64,000 nucleotides of DNA from Glutamicibacter sp. MNS18 (GTDB taxonomy: Bacteria; Actinomycetota; Actinomycetes; Actinomycetales; Micrococcaceae), in assembly GCF_026107515.2 (NCBI RefSeq), contig NZ_JAPCHW010000002.1, forward strand, positions 146,648 through 210,647, read 5' to 3'. The notes beneath the pieces were generated by a model. It made no database searches. It had not been told where the DNA came from and worked only from the letters and a program-made list of their open reading frames with translations. This document shows positions 40,139 to 49,191 of the stretch, piece after piece. The position numbers and the translations under genes are program-made. Positions within the stretch are counted from its first letter, which is position 1. Each line of letters starts with the position of its first letter.

Positions 40139-41304
40139 GGGGCCAGCACCTCCTTGCGCACCTCGAAGCTGGTGGAGTACCCGGTGCCGCCCAGGGTGTG
40201 CACGGTCTTGAACACCCGGTAGTTCCCGTCGAAACGGGCACCCAGGGCCGCCAGGCTGATCACCTGGCCGGCGCGCAAGGCCGGCAGGCCCACGGTGGAA
40301 CCGGTGCCGGTGATCAATTGCCCGGCCAATTCGTGCAGGTGCGCATCGGCGGCCTTGATGGCGTCCGCCTCGGTCAGCGCCCCGTCGGGTTTGATGATCT
40401 CGCGAATCCCGGTGACCGCCGATTCCAGATCCGCCACGGAGGCCGGCCCGATGGCCGCGGGATCCACGCCGATATCGGAAAACCGGCGCACCACTTCGAG
40501 CTGGCGTTCCCCCTCCGGCGCGTTGGGGTCCGCCAGACGCACCACCACCTCGGAGATCTGGGCGGCGGCCGAGAGCACCGGGGTGAACTCCTTGAGCGTG
40601 CGGCCCCAGCGGAGTTCCAGGACCGGCTCGCTGCCGGCGGCCGTGGACGGGGCCAGCAGCAGTTCGGAGTCCTCGGCGCCGGTGGTCGAGAGCACATACC
40701 CGTAGTTCTCGACGCGGGTCTGGATCTCGTCATAGAGCGTGCCATCCACCACGACGCTGTGCTGTTCCTCGCCCTCGCTTTCCGGTTCCACCCACCTGAC
40801 GTTGACCTGGTTCTGGCGGCAGAGCTGGTCGACGATGGCCTTGTCGGTGCCGTCGTAGTTGCCCTCGACATGGACCTTCTGCAGGGAACGCAGGAACGCA
40901 TCCAGGGCGCGCACCTGGCAGGTGGGGGTACCCGAGGCCGGGAAGGAGGGGCTGATGGTGATGACCTCCCCGCGCAGCATCAGCGGCAGATCCCCGTCCT
41001 CGACATAACCGAAGCGCAGGTCGACACGGGCCCCGGGCTCAAAATTCGGCACCATCTGGCTGTCACCGGGGAACTGCGGCAGCGGGCGTCCCTGGTCATC
41101 CCACGGGCTGGAATAGCGCGGCCGCACGGCGTGCGGATCCCAGTCATAGAGCGTGAACTCGAAGGAGGAGATGGCCCCCAGCTCCTCGGTGAACCGCACC
41201 TCCAGCACGTCACCGGCCACGGTGCGCCCGGGATCCTGCCCGTTGAGCAGCAACTGGAAGGCCGGGGTGTGGAATTTCCTGTCCTCGTAGAATCCCTGGC
41301 TCAT
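40135..41304 (-). CDS. Hub protein, VgrG/Pvc8 family (late control D-like)
   Basis: A 389-residue central hub protein with the gpD/VgrG N-terminal fold (VLEVRFTEELGAISSFEFTLYDWD; a GEVITISPSFPASG strand) and a C-terminal RAGQVISLAALGARFDGNYRVFKTVHTL block typical of Pvc8. The separate OB-fold protein downstream completes the split VgrG layout used by eCIS. It starts within the end of the LysM gene. Confidence 0.92.
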   Translation of the reverse strand: MSQGFYEDRKFHTPAFQLLLNGQDPGRTVAGDVLEVRFTEELGAISSFEFTLYDWDPHAVRPRYSSPWDDQGRPLPQFPGDSQMVPNFEPGARVDLRFGYVEDGDLPLMLRGEVITISPSFPASGTPTCQVRALDAFLRSLQKVHVEGNYDGTDKAIVDQLCRQNQVNVRWVEPESEGEEQHSVVVDGTLYDEIQTRVENYGYVLSTTGAEDSELLLAPSTAAGSEPVLELRWGRTLKEFTPVLSAAAQISEVVVRLADPNAPEGERQLEVVRRFSDIGVDPAAIGPASVADLESAVTGIREIIKPDGALTEADAIKAADAHLHELAGQLITGTGSTVGLPALRAGQVISLAALGARFDGNYRVFKTVHTLGGTGYSTSFEVRKEVLAP

Positions 41305-41981
41305 GGTCCCACCCCCAGGGGCGGCAGCTCCAGACGTGTGCCCGGCCGCAGGTCGCGAACGGCGGACAGGTTGTTGTGGGTGGCGATGACGGGCCAGGCC
41401 CCGGCATCGGCATAGGCGTCGAAGGCGATCAGCGGCAGCGTTTCGCCCTGCTGCACCACGTGGATCCGGGTGTGGTCGGCCGACTGCAGGTTCAGTGCGG
41501 TCACCTGTTCGGCCAAGGTCAGGAATTGCTTGAGGGACAGGGTGACCACGGCTCGTAGCGGGGTACCGTCAGCCGCGAAATAGGTGAAGCGGCGGGTAAC
41601 CGAGAGCACCACGGCGGTAAAGCTGTTCTCCGCCTCGTTGCTTGAGCCCAGGGACGGGCCGGGGAAACCGGAACCCCAGGAAAGTGTTACCAGCGGAGGA
41701 CTGTGGTGCTCGGGGGAGATGGTGGCCAGCTTGTACAGCTTGCGCGCCAGTTCGGTGACGCTGGTGGTGCCTGCCGAGGCGTCCAGGAACAATTCCAGGC
41801 TGATCGTTTCGGCTTCACCGCGCACGAACTGCAGCAACGGCAATTCCAGTCCCGGGATGGCCACCTCGGCGTAGTTCGCGCCCTTGGTGAAGGACAGCTC
41901 GGTGGGGGAAAAGGGCACCACGATCGGTTCGCCCACCGGGCGCCGGTCCACGTCCACGGCCTGCAGCTGCAGCTGTTTCAT
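41301..41981 (-). CDS. LysM-domain tube/baseplate adaptor (Afp7/Pvc7-like)
   Basis: A 226-residue protein. The N-terminal part (PIVVPFSPTELSFTKGANYAE) matches the eCIS tube-baseplate adaptor, and the last 50 residues form a LysM domain (HVVQQGETLPLIAFDAYAD ... LRPGTRLELPPL). In this setting LysM joins baseplate parts and need not bind peptidoglycan. It starts 4 bases after the small protein gene. Confidence 0.92.
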   Translation of the reverse strand: MKQLQLQAVDVDRRPVGEPIVVPFSPTELSFTKGANYAEVAIPGLELPLLQFVRGEAETISLELFLDASAGTTSVTELARKLYKLATISPEHHSPPLVTLSWGSGFPGPSLGSSNEAENSFTAVVLSVTRRFTYFAADGTPLRAVVTLSLKQFLTLAEQVTALNLQSADHTRIHVVQQGETLPLIAFDAYADAGAWPVIATHNNLSAVRDLRPGTRLELPPLGVGP

Positions 41982-41985
41982 GGTG

Positions 41986-42171
41986 CTACAGCCTCCTCTT
42001 CACCCGGGGGGACTGGTCGGCCTCACGCTGTTTGAGCTGTGCCTGATCGCGTTCCAGCTCGCGACGCACCGCGGCGGCCAGCCTGCTGATGAATTCGGGA
42101 TCGCGCAGCAGCCGGTCATCGAGTTGCGTCACATTCGCCTCGATGCTGTTGATCCGCAGGTCCACCGCCAT
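41986..42171 (-). CDS. Small eCIS protein (DUF5908-like size and position)
   Basis: A 61-residue highly charged protein (LRINSIEANVTQLDDRLL; a helical RLAAAVRRELERDQAQLKQRE). It sits between the second tube and LysM genes, where eCIS operons often carry a short uncharacterised gene. The ATG at 42171 overlaps the end of the tube gene region by being 1 base after its stop; the longer frame to 42288 is not coding. The function is unknown and the family link tentative. Confidence 0.75.
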   Translation of the reverse strand: MAVDLRINSIEANVTQLDDRLLRDPEFISRLAAAVRRELERDQAQLKQREADQSPRVKRRL

Positions 42172-42172
42172 C

Positions 42173-42685
42173 TCACACCCCCAACGCATCCGCCGCTGCG
42201 GCCAGGGCCTTGCCGGGGCTGAGCACCAGCGACATGTGCTCGTGGGCGATTTCCAGTTTCTCGATGGCCAGGGCCGAGCTGGCGGCATTCAGCGCCGGGC
42301 CGGACCATTTCACCGGGATCCCGTGCTCGAACTTCCAGGCCTTGATCGGAATACGCTGTTCGTTGGCCAGGAACACCATCCCGTGGCGACGTACCCCCTC
42401 ACCACGCAGGAACTGTTCATGCCACAGGTACAGGTCCTCGCCGAACCCGACCCCGCGGGTGAGGACCAGATGGGGGAAAGCGGCCGGGCCGGGGAACTGG
42501 AAGACCCGGTCATTCACCCCGCCGGCCCGGCGTTCCTCCACCTGGATTTCGCTTTCCAGTCCACTGGCTTCGCTGAATCCACCGAGCACCACTGCGGCTA
42601 GTCCGGCCAGCGCCGGGGCGTAGGCCGGCGCATCGGCCTCGGCCAGGGCGATGTAGAAATTGTAGGCCGGCAGCGGGCGCATCAT
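42173..42685 (-). CDS. Second tail-tube protein (Afp5/Pvc5-like)
   Basis: A 170-residue gp19-type tube protein (AVVLGGFSEASGLESEIQVEE; LVLTRGVGFGEDLYLWHEQFL; KWSGPALNAASSALAIEKLEIAHE). In Afp and PVC the second tube protein forms the first ring on the baseplate. The ATG pair at 42685/42682 follows GAGGAGG and overlaps the sheath-2 stop. Confidence 0.9.
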   Translation of the reverse strand: MMRPLPAYNFYIALAEADAPAYAPALAGLAAVVLGGFSEASGLESEIQVEERRAGGVNDRVFQFPGPAAFPHLVLTRGVGFGEDLYLWHEQFLRGEGVRRHGMVFLANEQRIPIKAWKFEHGIPVKWSGPALNAASSALAIEKLEIAHEHMSLVLSPGKALAAAADALGV

Positions 42686-44919
42686 GCCTCCTCGGTGATG
42701 GACAGGGCATCAAAGGCGTGCCCGATGCGGAAGGTGATGAATTCATAGGGGACCGTGGGAGCCACTGCCACCTCGATGACCAGTTTTCCGGCGTCCCGGG
42801 ATGGCTGCGGGTTGACCTGTTCATCACAGCGCACGGCGAAAGCCGCCGCCTGGCTCGCCCCGGCGAGCATGCCTTCGCGGTGCAGCCGGGCCAGGAAGGA
42901 TTCGATCGTGGTGCTGGCGCAGTGCCATAGCAGCTCGTTGTGAGGTTCGAACACCACCGGTTCCAGCAACCGAAGCAACGACTTCTCGATGGCGTCGATG
43001 AGCCGGCGTACCGTGATGAACCGCCATTGCGGGTCGAAGGACAGGGACCTGGCCCCATGCAGGCGCAGGCCGCGTCCTTCGAAGCTGCGCACCGGGTTGA
43101 TCCCCACCGGGTTCAGTTCCTGCTGGATGACCTCGTCGATGTCCAGCGTCACCGCCTGCAGGTGGCGCAGGGTCCGGTTGGCGGCGGGATAGTGGATCCC
43201 GGCAGCCAGCTCGGCGGCGGCAAAGGCCCCGGCCACGTGTCCGCTGGGCGGACACTGGGCCTGCCCGTCCGCGCCGGCCAGCACAAGCCATGGCACGCTG
43301 AAAAACCCGCGTGGAGCCTCCCCGAGCCGATCCCGCCAGGCCACCAGCTGTTGAATGGTCGCCTCCGGGGTGGGAGGATCAAGCAAAGCCACCTTGTAGG
43401 GGCCAACCACCCCGGAATCGAGCATCACCCGTTGCACCTCACGGATCTGATCGGGATCCAGCACGCGCGGCAGCGTCAACCGGGACATGGCCAGTTCCAG
43501 CAGCGGGGTGCTGGTAAAGGGCGTGCCCTGGGCCGGGACGTCCAACGGAGTGTAGTCGCGGTGGCGCAACCTGAGCAGCATCACCGAATCGGGGACACCG
43601 CCCAGGGTGAACTGCCCGTTGGCCCCGGTGCTGGTGCGCCGGTCGGTTCCGGCGACCTGGACCTGAACCCCGGCCAGTGGTTGCGACCTGCCATCGGCCT
43701 CGATCCCATTGACGATACCGCTGAGCATCGCGGTGGGCCGTTCGCCCAGGTCCGCGCAATCCACCGGATGCGGGAGAGCCTGGACGATGGCCTGGGACGC
43801 GGTACCGCCCAATACCAGATCGGGGCAGCAGAGCAGGGCCGCATCCTCCAACCGGGCCACTTCTTCCAAGGCCTCCACCCAGTGTGCCGCGGCGACCTGT
43901 TCCAACCCGTCGGTGCCACCGGCCAGCTGCCATTGGCCCTCGGCTGGCCAGGTCAGCTCGTTCCTCCAATCGATCCCCGCCAGGGCCCCGGCTGCTGCTT
44001 CATCCGCGGTCTCAACCCAGTTGCCGGCGATGAGTTGCCGCGGGATGGCGCGCAACCCGGCGTCCCTGCACTGCCCGGTGAGCACGCGCAGGATGGAATT
44101 CGGGTGCAGCGGGTGCACCGCCAGGGCCTCGAAACGCTGGGTGGCCACGGCATCGCGGGTGAATTCGAAGGAGAAATCGACCGAGGCAATCCGCATCTCC
44201 CGGTCCAGCCGGCACGGCAGGACGGAGGCTTCCGATTCCCAATGGATCAGGCTGCGCGCCGGATCGACCGCCGCCGGGAGGGCGTAGGCCTGGAGCCTTT
44301 CCCCGGAGTCCGCGAGCTGGGTCAGCTGCAGTACCGAATACCTGCTGATCGAGGCCAGGGTGGTCACCCGGCTGACCGCACCGCGATCCAGGGTGTCGGG
44401 AATCGTCCGGCTCCGGGCGGCGGAGGTGCGACGGATCCGCAAGCCCACCGTGTTCCCCCAGATTCCCGGATCTTCGCTGCGCGGGCCGCTGCGGCGCAGC
44501 TGTTCGCCGAATACCGCCAGCCACCCTGCGGCTTCCAGCCGTTCGCTGCCCGCCAGGCGCCGAGGATCGATCATGGACCAGGGGAAGGACGCGGCCACCT
44601 GCCAGCGTACCGGTCCGCTGGCCGGAAGGGACAGGGATGCCGCGTGCGCCCTGTCGGTGGCCACCCGGATCACGTAGGCGCTCTGCCCGCCGTTTTCGAA
44701 GAACCCCTTGGTTGCCGGCCACAGGTGCCCATGTGCCGGGGCCGCACCGAATACCTGCTCAAACTGTTCCATGGAATAGATGCGCACCGGTGCTCCGACC
44801 GGTCCGCGCCGCGTATACCCCAACAGTGCGGGCACATCCCCGCGCGCCAACCGGCCCGGACTCCGTACGGGAGCCAGGGGTTGGCGGTAGATGCCGGGGG
44901 TCAGCGGTAGGGTGCCCAT
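42682..44919 (-). CDS. Second tail-sheath protein with an inserted carboxypeptidase-regulatory-like domain
   Basis: A 745-residue sheath protein. The N-terminus (LTPGIYRQPL; VPALLGYTRRGPVGAPVRI; GFFENGGQSAYVIRV) and the C-terminal sheath domain (INPVRSFEGRGLRLHGARSL; LVIEVAVAPTVPYEFITFRI) are canonical. Near residues 398-470 a compact beta domain is inserted: SGIVNGIEADGRSQPLAGVQV, then TSTGANGQFTLGGVPD. This is the pattern of the CarboxypepD_reg fold. It probably decorates the sheath surface or makes baseplate contacts. It lies between the two tube genes. Confidence 0.9.
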   Translation of the reverse strand: MGTLPLTPGIYRQPLAPVRSPGRLARGDVPALLGYTRRGPVGAPVRIYSMEQFEQVFGAAPAHGHLWPATKGFFENGGQSAYVIRVATDRAHAASLSLPASGPVRWQVAASFPWSMIDPRRLAGSERLEAAGWLAVFGEQLRRSGPRSEDPGIWGNTVGLRIRRTSAARSRTIPDTLDRGAVSRVTTLASISRYSVLQLTQLADSGERLQAYALPAAVDPARSLIHWESEASVLPCRLDREMRIASVDFSFEFTRDAVATQRFEALAVHPLHPNSILRVLTGQCRDAGLRAIPRQLIAGNWVETADEAAAGALAGIDWRNELTWPAEGQWQLAGGTDGLEQVAAAHWVEALEEVARLEDAALLCCPDLVLGGTASQAIVQALPHPVDCADLGERPTAMLSGIVNGIEADGRSQPLAGVQVQVAGTDRRTSTGANGQFTLGGVPDSVMLLRLRHRDYTPLDVPAQGTPFTSTPLLELAMSRLTLPRVLDPDQIREVQRVMLDSGVVGPYKVALLDPPTPEATIQQLVAWRDRLGEAPRGFFSVPWLVLAGADGQAQCPPSGHVAGAFAAAELAAGIHYPAANRTLRHLQAVTLDIDEVIQQELNPVGINPVRSFEGRGLRLHGARSLSFDPQWRFITVRRLIDAIEKSLLRLLEPVVFEPHNELLWHCASTTIESFLARLHREGMLAGASQAAAFAVRCDEQVNPQPSRDAGKLVIEVAVAPTVPYEFITFRIGHAFDALSITEEA

Positions 44920-44923
44920 GGTG

Positions 44924-45355
44924 CTACTCGGCCAGCTGCAGGTTCTCGAAAGCCAACTCGATGGATTCGATGGCCGCCTCGCTGGTGGTGGCGTTCAAGG
45001 CCGGTCCCTCGTACTTGGACACCCAGGCCTCGAAGAACTCCCAGCGCAGGGTCGGTTCGCGCGCCTCATCGAGCAGCACGATCGCCCCATTGCGCCGCTC
45101 GGTGGCACCTTCCAGGGTGGTCTTGCGCCATAACCACAAATCCTGGTTGAGCGTGTAGCCGCGCTTGAGGGTGAGCTGGCCGAATTTCACCAGACCCGGA
45201 AGCTTGTGTACCCCTCCGACGTAGTTGCCCTCCCGGTACTCGACGATGTCGGACTCGGTATTCAGCCCGGACACCTCGGTGAAACCGGCCGAGGCGACCC
45301 CGTCGAGCAGCACCAGGAAATTAAATTGGGCGTAGGGGTCATTGCGTGGACTCAT
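44924..45355 (-). CDS. Main tail-tube protein (Afp1/Pvc1-like)
   Basis: A 143-residue gp19-type tube protein with all usual blocks: DPYAQFNFLVLLDGVASAGFTE at the start (22 residues, given in part), then GGVHKLPGLVKFGQLTLKRG, DLWLWRKTTLEG and YEGPALNATTSEAAIESIEL. It follows the main sheath gene by 29 bases and should form the inner tube. Confidence 0.95.
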   Translation of the reverse strand: MSPRNDPYAQFNFLVLLDGVASAGFTEVSGLNTESDIVEYREGNYVGGVHKLPGLVKFGQLTLKRGYTLNQDLWLWRKTTLEGATERRNGAIVLLDEAREPTLRWEFFEAWVSKYEGPALNATTSEAAIESIELAFENLQLAE

Positions 45356-45384
45356 CTCTTCACTCCTTGGCTAGTGCACCGGTG

Positions 45385-47853
45385 CTAGGCCGTGGCTTCG
45401 CGGGTCTTCTGGCTGATGCGCACCACCACGAATTCGGCGGGCTTCACCGGTGCCACCCCGATTTCGACCACCAGCAACCCGTTGTCGATATCGGCCTGGC
45501 TCATGGTCACGTTGTAGCCGATGTTCACGAAGAAGGCCTCGGACTGCTTGGTGCCCTCCAACGCCCCCGAACGCCACACCGTGTCCAGGAACCCGGTGAT
45601 GGACTGCTTGACCCCGTCCCAGAGCGGCTTGTCGTTGGGTTCGAAGACCGCCCACTGCAATCCGGTGTCCAGCGACTGCTCGATGAACAGCAGCAGCCTG
45701 CGCACGTTGACGTACTTGAACTCCGGGTCGCTGGTCGCCACACGGGCCCCGTAGATGCGGATGCCGCGGTTCTCGCTGCGGAAGTCGCGCAGCACGTTCA
45801 GGTTGATCGGGTTCAGGATGTCCTGCTCGCCCTTGGTGAGCGCCACCTCCAGGCCCAAGGCCCCGACCACCACCTCGTTGGCCGGGGCCTTGTGCACCCC
45901 GCGGGTGGTGTCGGTGCGTGCATACACACCCAGCACATGCCCGGAGGGCGGGATGGAGAGCATCGAGCCGGCCGGGGCGAATGGATTGCCGATCCTGATA
46001 TCCGGGTAGTAGATTGCCGCGCGGGTGGAGTCGAAATTCTGCCTGTGGGCGCGGGCCTCATTCAGTGTGGCACCCTCCGGCACGTCAAGCACCGCGAACC
46101 GGTAGCGCATCTTCTCGCAGTGCGCGACCAGGGCCTGTTGCACCCCGAGCCCGGTGATCCCCGGGACGGCCACCAGCGACAGCGTCGGTTCGTTCTCCAG
46201 CGCCTGGATGCCGCTGCGTCGTCCGGGATCGACCGCGGCGGTTCCCACATACTGCTCCTCGCCGACCGAGGCCGCATCATCGTCCCCGTCCCGCAGGAAT
46301 TGCTCAAGCCCGCTGACCAGTGCCGCGGTGGGTGGATCCGCGGCGGCTACGGCCAGCCGCACCAGCGCCGACTGGCCCGCGTCCATGGCGCCTTCCGGAT
46401 CCCAGGTGCCGACCACGGCCGCGGCGAAGTTCGGATGCAGCGGATCCAGGCTGAGGTTGCTGAAGGTCTCGGATTCGGCGCTCCGCCCGTCCTGCATGAG
46501 ATCCACCTGCAGGGTGAACTCGCGGCTGCTGACCACGGTACCGGCCGGGTGCAGCATGGCCGGGGCTTCGCGTAGGGTGACCGATCCGGCGCCCCGGTCG
46601 ACCTCCTGGACCACCAGGACCTCACGTTCGGCATCCGCTGTGGGTTCCGCCCCGGCGGGGTAGCACACCAGTACAGATCCGGGATGGATGCCCAGCGCGT
46701 TCCCGACCCGCATGATCCGCTGGCCGGTTTCCAGGTCCTCGGCCAGGGAGGTGGAGGCCAGCGCCGCGGGGCGCACCGTGATGCGCAGGTTGTCCCCCCA
46801 TGCTCCCGGCCATCGTGCATGGACCCTCAACGCCTCGGCCAGGGTGGTGACCAGCCCGCCGGTCTGGTGGGTGAACCTCAATGGTTCGGCCAATGACATG
46901 GCGTGGGCAACGGAGTGGACCCGCACGATTTCGCTGACGGAGCCGTCGCCAAGCCGCAGGTAGGCTCCTTCGGCGGCGGCGTCCGGTTCCTGCAGTTCCA
47001 GGACGCCGGGATCCAACCCGGCCAGGGCGCGTGAGGCCAGGGTCGTCTCCTCGGCCGCATCCGTCGAGTCGTCCAGGGTCGAGAGGGTGGCATCGGGGGC
47101 GAATCCGTGGGACAGCGGCCAGGCCAGGGTCAGCCGGTGCGTGTCGCCATCCACCGCAGCCAGCTGGATCGCCTCACCGGGTCCGGTTCCGCCGGGAGCC
47201 GAGAGCACCAGATCCATCCCGGCGGCCAACGGGGAACTGTCGTCAACGGTCAGCTGGCCTGCACCGGCTGCGGCCGCTTCGGCCAGCAGCACCGGCAGCT
47301 CGGTGAGCTCCTGGACCGTCACCGTGCTGGTGGCCGGGAAGGCCCTGCGCAACGCACGGGCCAGGACATGACGGTCCCCGGCGTCCGCCAACCCGATCCG
47401 GGCGATCTCCGGCGACTCGCCGCCGACCAGCACCCGGGTCTCGGCCTCGAAACCTGTGTTGTCGGCGACCACGATCTGGGTCGCCCCGGTACCGGCGGGG
47501 GCACGCAGGGCGGTGCCGGACGCACCGGCCGGTGGGACATGGCAGGGTGCGCTGGCATGCTGGGCATTGCCACCGACGACACGCACCACGTAGAGCCGTG
47601 AACCGCCATTGGCGAAGAAGCCCTCCACGGCAAAGGGAAGCAGGGCGCGGCCCGGAGGGTAGGCTCCCGGGTCCAGCCGGCCGCCGAAGAGCCGGGCGTA
47701 GGCACCCAGGCTGGTCACCAGTTCGGGACGTCCTACCGGCCCACGGGCGGTCATCCCCACCATGCCCGCGGTGGAGGTGCTTGCCGCCTGGATGGGTTTG
47801 TTGGCTGACGGGATTTCCTCAACATAGACGCCTGGCGCCAGATATTCAGCCAT
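45385..47853 (-). CDS. Main tail-sheath protein with repeated surface modules
   Basis: An 822-residue contractile sheath protein. The N-terminus APGVYVEEIPSANKPIQAAS and the C-terminal domain (LNVLRDFRSENRGIRIYGAR; GLLVVEIGVAPVKPAEFVVV) are canonical. Between them, about residues 113-445 contain four related 70-residue beta modules. Their pattern is a Gly/Ala-x-x-x-I/L-V-V strand, a G-x-x-V-L-V strand, an E-I/V-x-V turn and a closing T-x-V strand. These are not part of the contractile core and probably lie on the outer surface. The ATG at 47853 overlaps the previous stop by 8 bases. Confidence 0.95.
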   Translation of the reverse strand: MAEYLAPGVYVEEIPSANKPIQAASTSTAGMVGMTARGPVGRPELVTSLGAYARLFGGRLDPGAYPPGRALLPFAVEGFFANGGSRLYVVRVVGGNAQHASAPCHVPPAGASGTALRAPAGTGATQIVVADNTGFEAETRVLVGGESPEIARIGLADAGDRHVLARALRRAFPATSTVTVQELTELPVLLAEAAAAGAGQLTVDDSSPLAAGMDLVLSAPGGTGPGEAIQLAAVDGDTHRLTLAWPLSHGFAPDATLSTLDDSTDAAEETTLASRALAGLDPGVLELQEPDAAAEGAYLRLGDGSVSEIVRVHSVAHAMSLAEPLRFTHQTGGLVTTLAEALRVHARWPGAWGDNLRITVRPAALASTSLAEDLETGQRIMRVGNALGIHPGSVLVCYPAGAEPTADAEREVLVVQEVDRGAGSVTLREAPAMLHPAGTVVSSREFTLQVDLMQDGRSAESETFSNLSLDPLHPNFAAAVVGTWDPEGAMDAGQSALVRLAVAAADPPTAALVSGLEQFLRDGDDDAASVGEEQYVGTAAVDPGRRSGIQALENEPTLSLVAVPGITGLGVQQALVAHCEKMRYRFAVLDVPEGATLNEARAHRQNFDSTRAAIYYPDIRIGNPFAPAGSMLSIPPSGHVLGVYARTDTTRGVHKAPANEVVVGALGLEVALTKGEQDILNPINLNVLRDFRSENRGIRIYGARVATSDPEFKYVNVRRLLLFIEQSLDTGLQWAVFEPNDKPLWDGVKQSITGFLDTVWRSGALEGTKQSEAFFVNIGYNVTMSQADIDNGLLVVEIGVAPVKPAEFVVVRISQKTREATA

Positions 47854-48523
47854 GGTCGTTCTCCACATTCGAAGGGGTCAGGGACAAGGTGGCCACGTTG
47901 ACCGGTTGGCCGTAGTCGACCGGCAGGTGGTGGGTTTGTGAATCGGTGCCGTCCTCGACCTGCACCTCGACCAGGCCGAGTAGCGGTAGCGCCGGGATCG
48001 TGAAGCGCCCGTGCGCGTCGGCAATCACCGGGGCTGCGGGGGCCACGGTCACTCTCGCACCGGGGACCGGGCGCTCCGGGTCATGCTCGTAGATGACGCT
48101 TCCGCGCAGGGCCACCGCGGCAGGCTGCAGTTGCACCCGGAATTCCAGTGCGGGACCAACCAGCCTGCGGATCCCGAGTCCCGGTACCTGTTCGATATCG
48201 ACGTCCTCGATCGTGAACCTGCTACCCGGCACCCGCAGGATCTCCTCGGCAGGAGGGTAGCCGGGCGCGGCGACGGTGAGCGTGAATTCCACCTGCCCGG
48301 CCCCGGACAGCTCCGGGGTTAGCGAACCGGAGGCCAGGTGGGCAGCAAACCAGCCGTTGGACAGAGACGAGAAAACCAGTGGGAGAGTGCCCTCGGCCCG
48401 ATCCGTACGATAGTGCACGCTGGCGGCATAGCCCCCGACCCCTTCATCGCTGATGGCGTCGCTGACTCGTCCGCTGGCCACGGCCTGGCGGATGCCGATC
48501 ACCGCATCGGGGAAACGGGTCAT
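47846..48523 (-). CDS. eCIS protein with carboxypeptidase-regulatory-like domain
   Basis: A 225-residue protein. The C-terminal part has the CarboxypepD_reg pattern (LRGSVIYEHDPERPVPGARV, then ADAHGRFTIPALPLLG), and the middle is another beta sandwich (VEFTLTVAAPGYPPAEE). There is no signal peptide and no catalytic residue set. The ATG at 48523 overlaps the DUF4255 stop (ATGA). It may help cap or decorate the sheath; the related domain in sheath 2 supports this. Confidence 0.85.
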   Translation of the reverse strand: MTRFPDAVIGIRQAVASGRVSDAISDEGVGGYAASVHYRTDRAEGTLPLVFSSLSNGWFAAHLASGSLTPELSGAGQVEFTLTVAAPGYPPAEEILRVPGSRFTIEDVDIEQVPGLGIRRLVGPALEFRVQLQPAAVALRGSVIYEHDPERPVPGARVTVAPAAPVIADAHGRFTIPALPLLGLVEVQVEDGTDSQTHHLPVDYGQPVNVATLSLTPSNVENDHG

Positions 48524-49131
48524 CGCCGGTCCTCCCGCAATCCGGTGGCCTGGATAAGCTGCATGGCCCGGGCCAGCTGGCGTGGCGGAAGGGCGCTGTC
48601 GATTGCCACGGTTTCCACCCGCAAGCCGGCCCCAAGGCGCAGGGCAGTGGTGAACGCCGCCCACAGGCCATTGAGATGCTCCAGCTCAAGTTCCTCGGGG
48701 AACTGGCGAAGGACCCGTGGAGCCGCTCCATGGCTGTCATCGATCAGCTCCCCGTTGAGGGTGCGGACGATTGGCGTGTCGTGGACGTATTGCAGGACCC
48801 GGCCCAGCAGCAACAGATTGGTTCGTTCATCCTCCAGCAGCGGGGTAAACAGGTAATGCAGCTGCAACGGCAGGGGAGGGTAATGGAATAGCGCCGGATC
48901 GTTCCTGTCGGGTTGGGCCTGCTGGTTGCGCAGCGACGGGTTGACTCCGAATCGGTAGAGATACAGGCTTGCCACGCAGTCATCATCGAGCTCCGCGGCA
49001 GGGGAGCCGAGGGTGATCCGCTCGATCTCCCCGCCCAGTCCGAAGTCGGTGTCCGCGGTAGTTTGCAGGGCGTTGAAGATATCGTTGCGCAGCTGGACTG
49101 TCACGTCGTGGATCACGCTGAACTCTGACAC
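48520..49131 (-). CDS. DUF4255 protein, tail-terminator/cap (Afp16/Pvc16-like)
   Basis: A 203-residue protein of the DUF4255 (Pvc16) family (DVTVQLRNDIFNAL; VASLYLYRFGVNPSLRN; PPLPLQLHYLFTPLLEDE), which closes the distal end of the tube and sheath. It is the first gene of the 20-gene leftward operon. The GTG at 49131 is preferred because GGGAGGGTGG lies just upstream; the frame from 49185 adds 18 atypical residues. Confidence 0.93.
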   Translation of the reverse strand: MSEFSVIHDVTVQLRNDIFNALQTTADTDFGLGGEIERITLGSPAAELDDDCVASLYLYRFGVNPSLRNQQAQPDRNDPALFHYPPLPLQLHYLFTPLLEDERTNLLLLGRVLQYVHDTPIVRTLNGELIDDSHGAAPRVLRQFPEELELEHLNGLWAAFTTALRLGAGLRVETVAIDSALPPRQLARAMQLIQATGLREDRR

Positions 49132-49191
49132 GCCGACCACCCTCCCGAATCCATCGTCGAGTCGGCCCGCGTCCAATGTTCCCAAACAGCC

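Noticed and set aside
42940-44910. Plus-strand open frame of 656 codons opposite the second sheath gene
   Set aside because: It is a shadow of the GC-rich minus-strand gene, with no ribosome-binding site and arginine/proline/glycine-rich low-complexity translation.
22458-49131. The phage-tail-like cluster as a prophage
   Set aside because: There are no capsid, portal, terminase, integrase or lysis genes, and the DUF4255, LysM, Pvc8 and AAA+ content is that of an eCIS.
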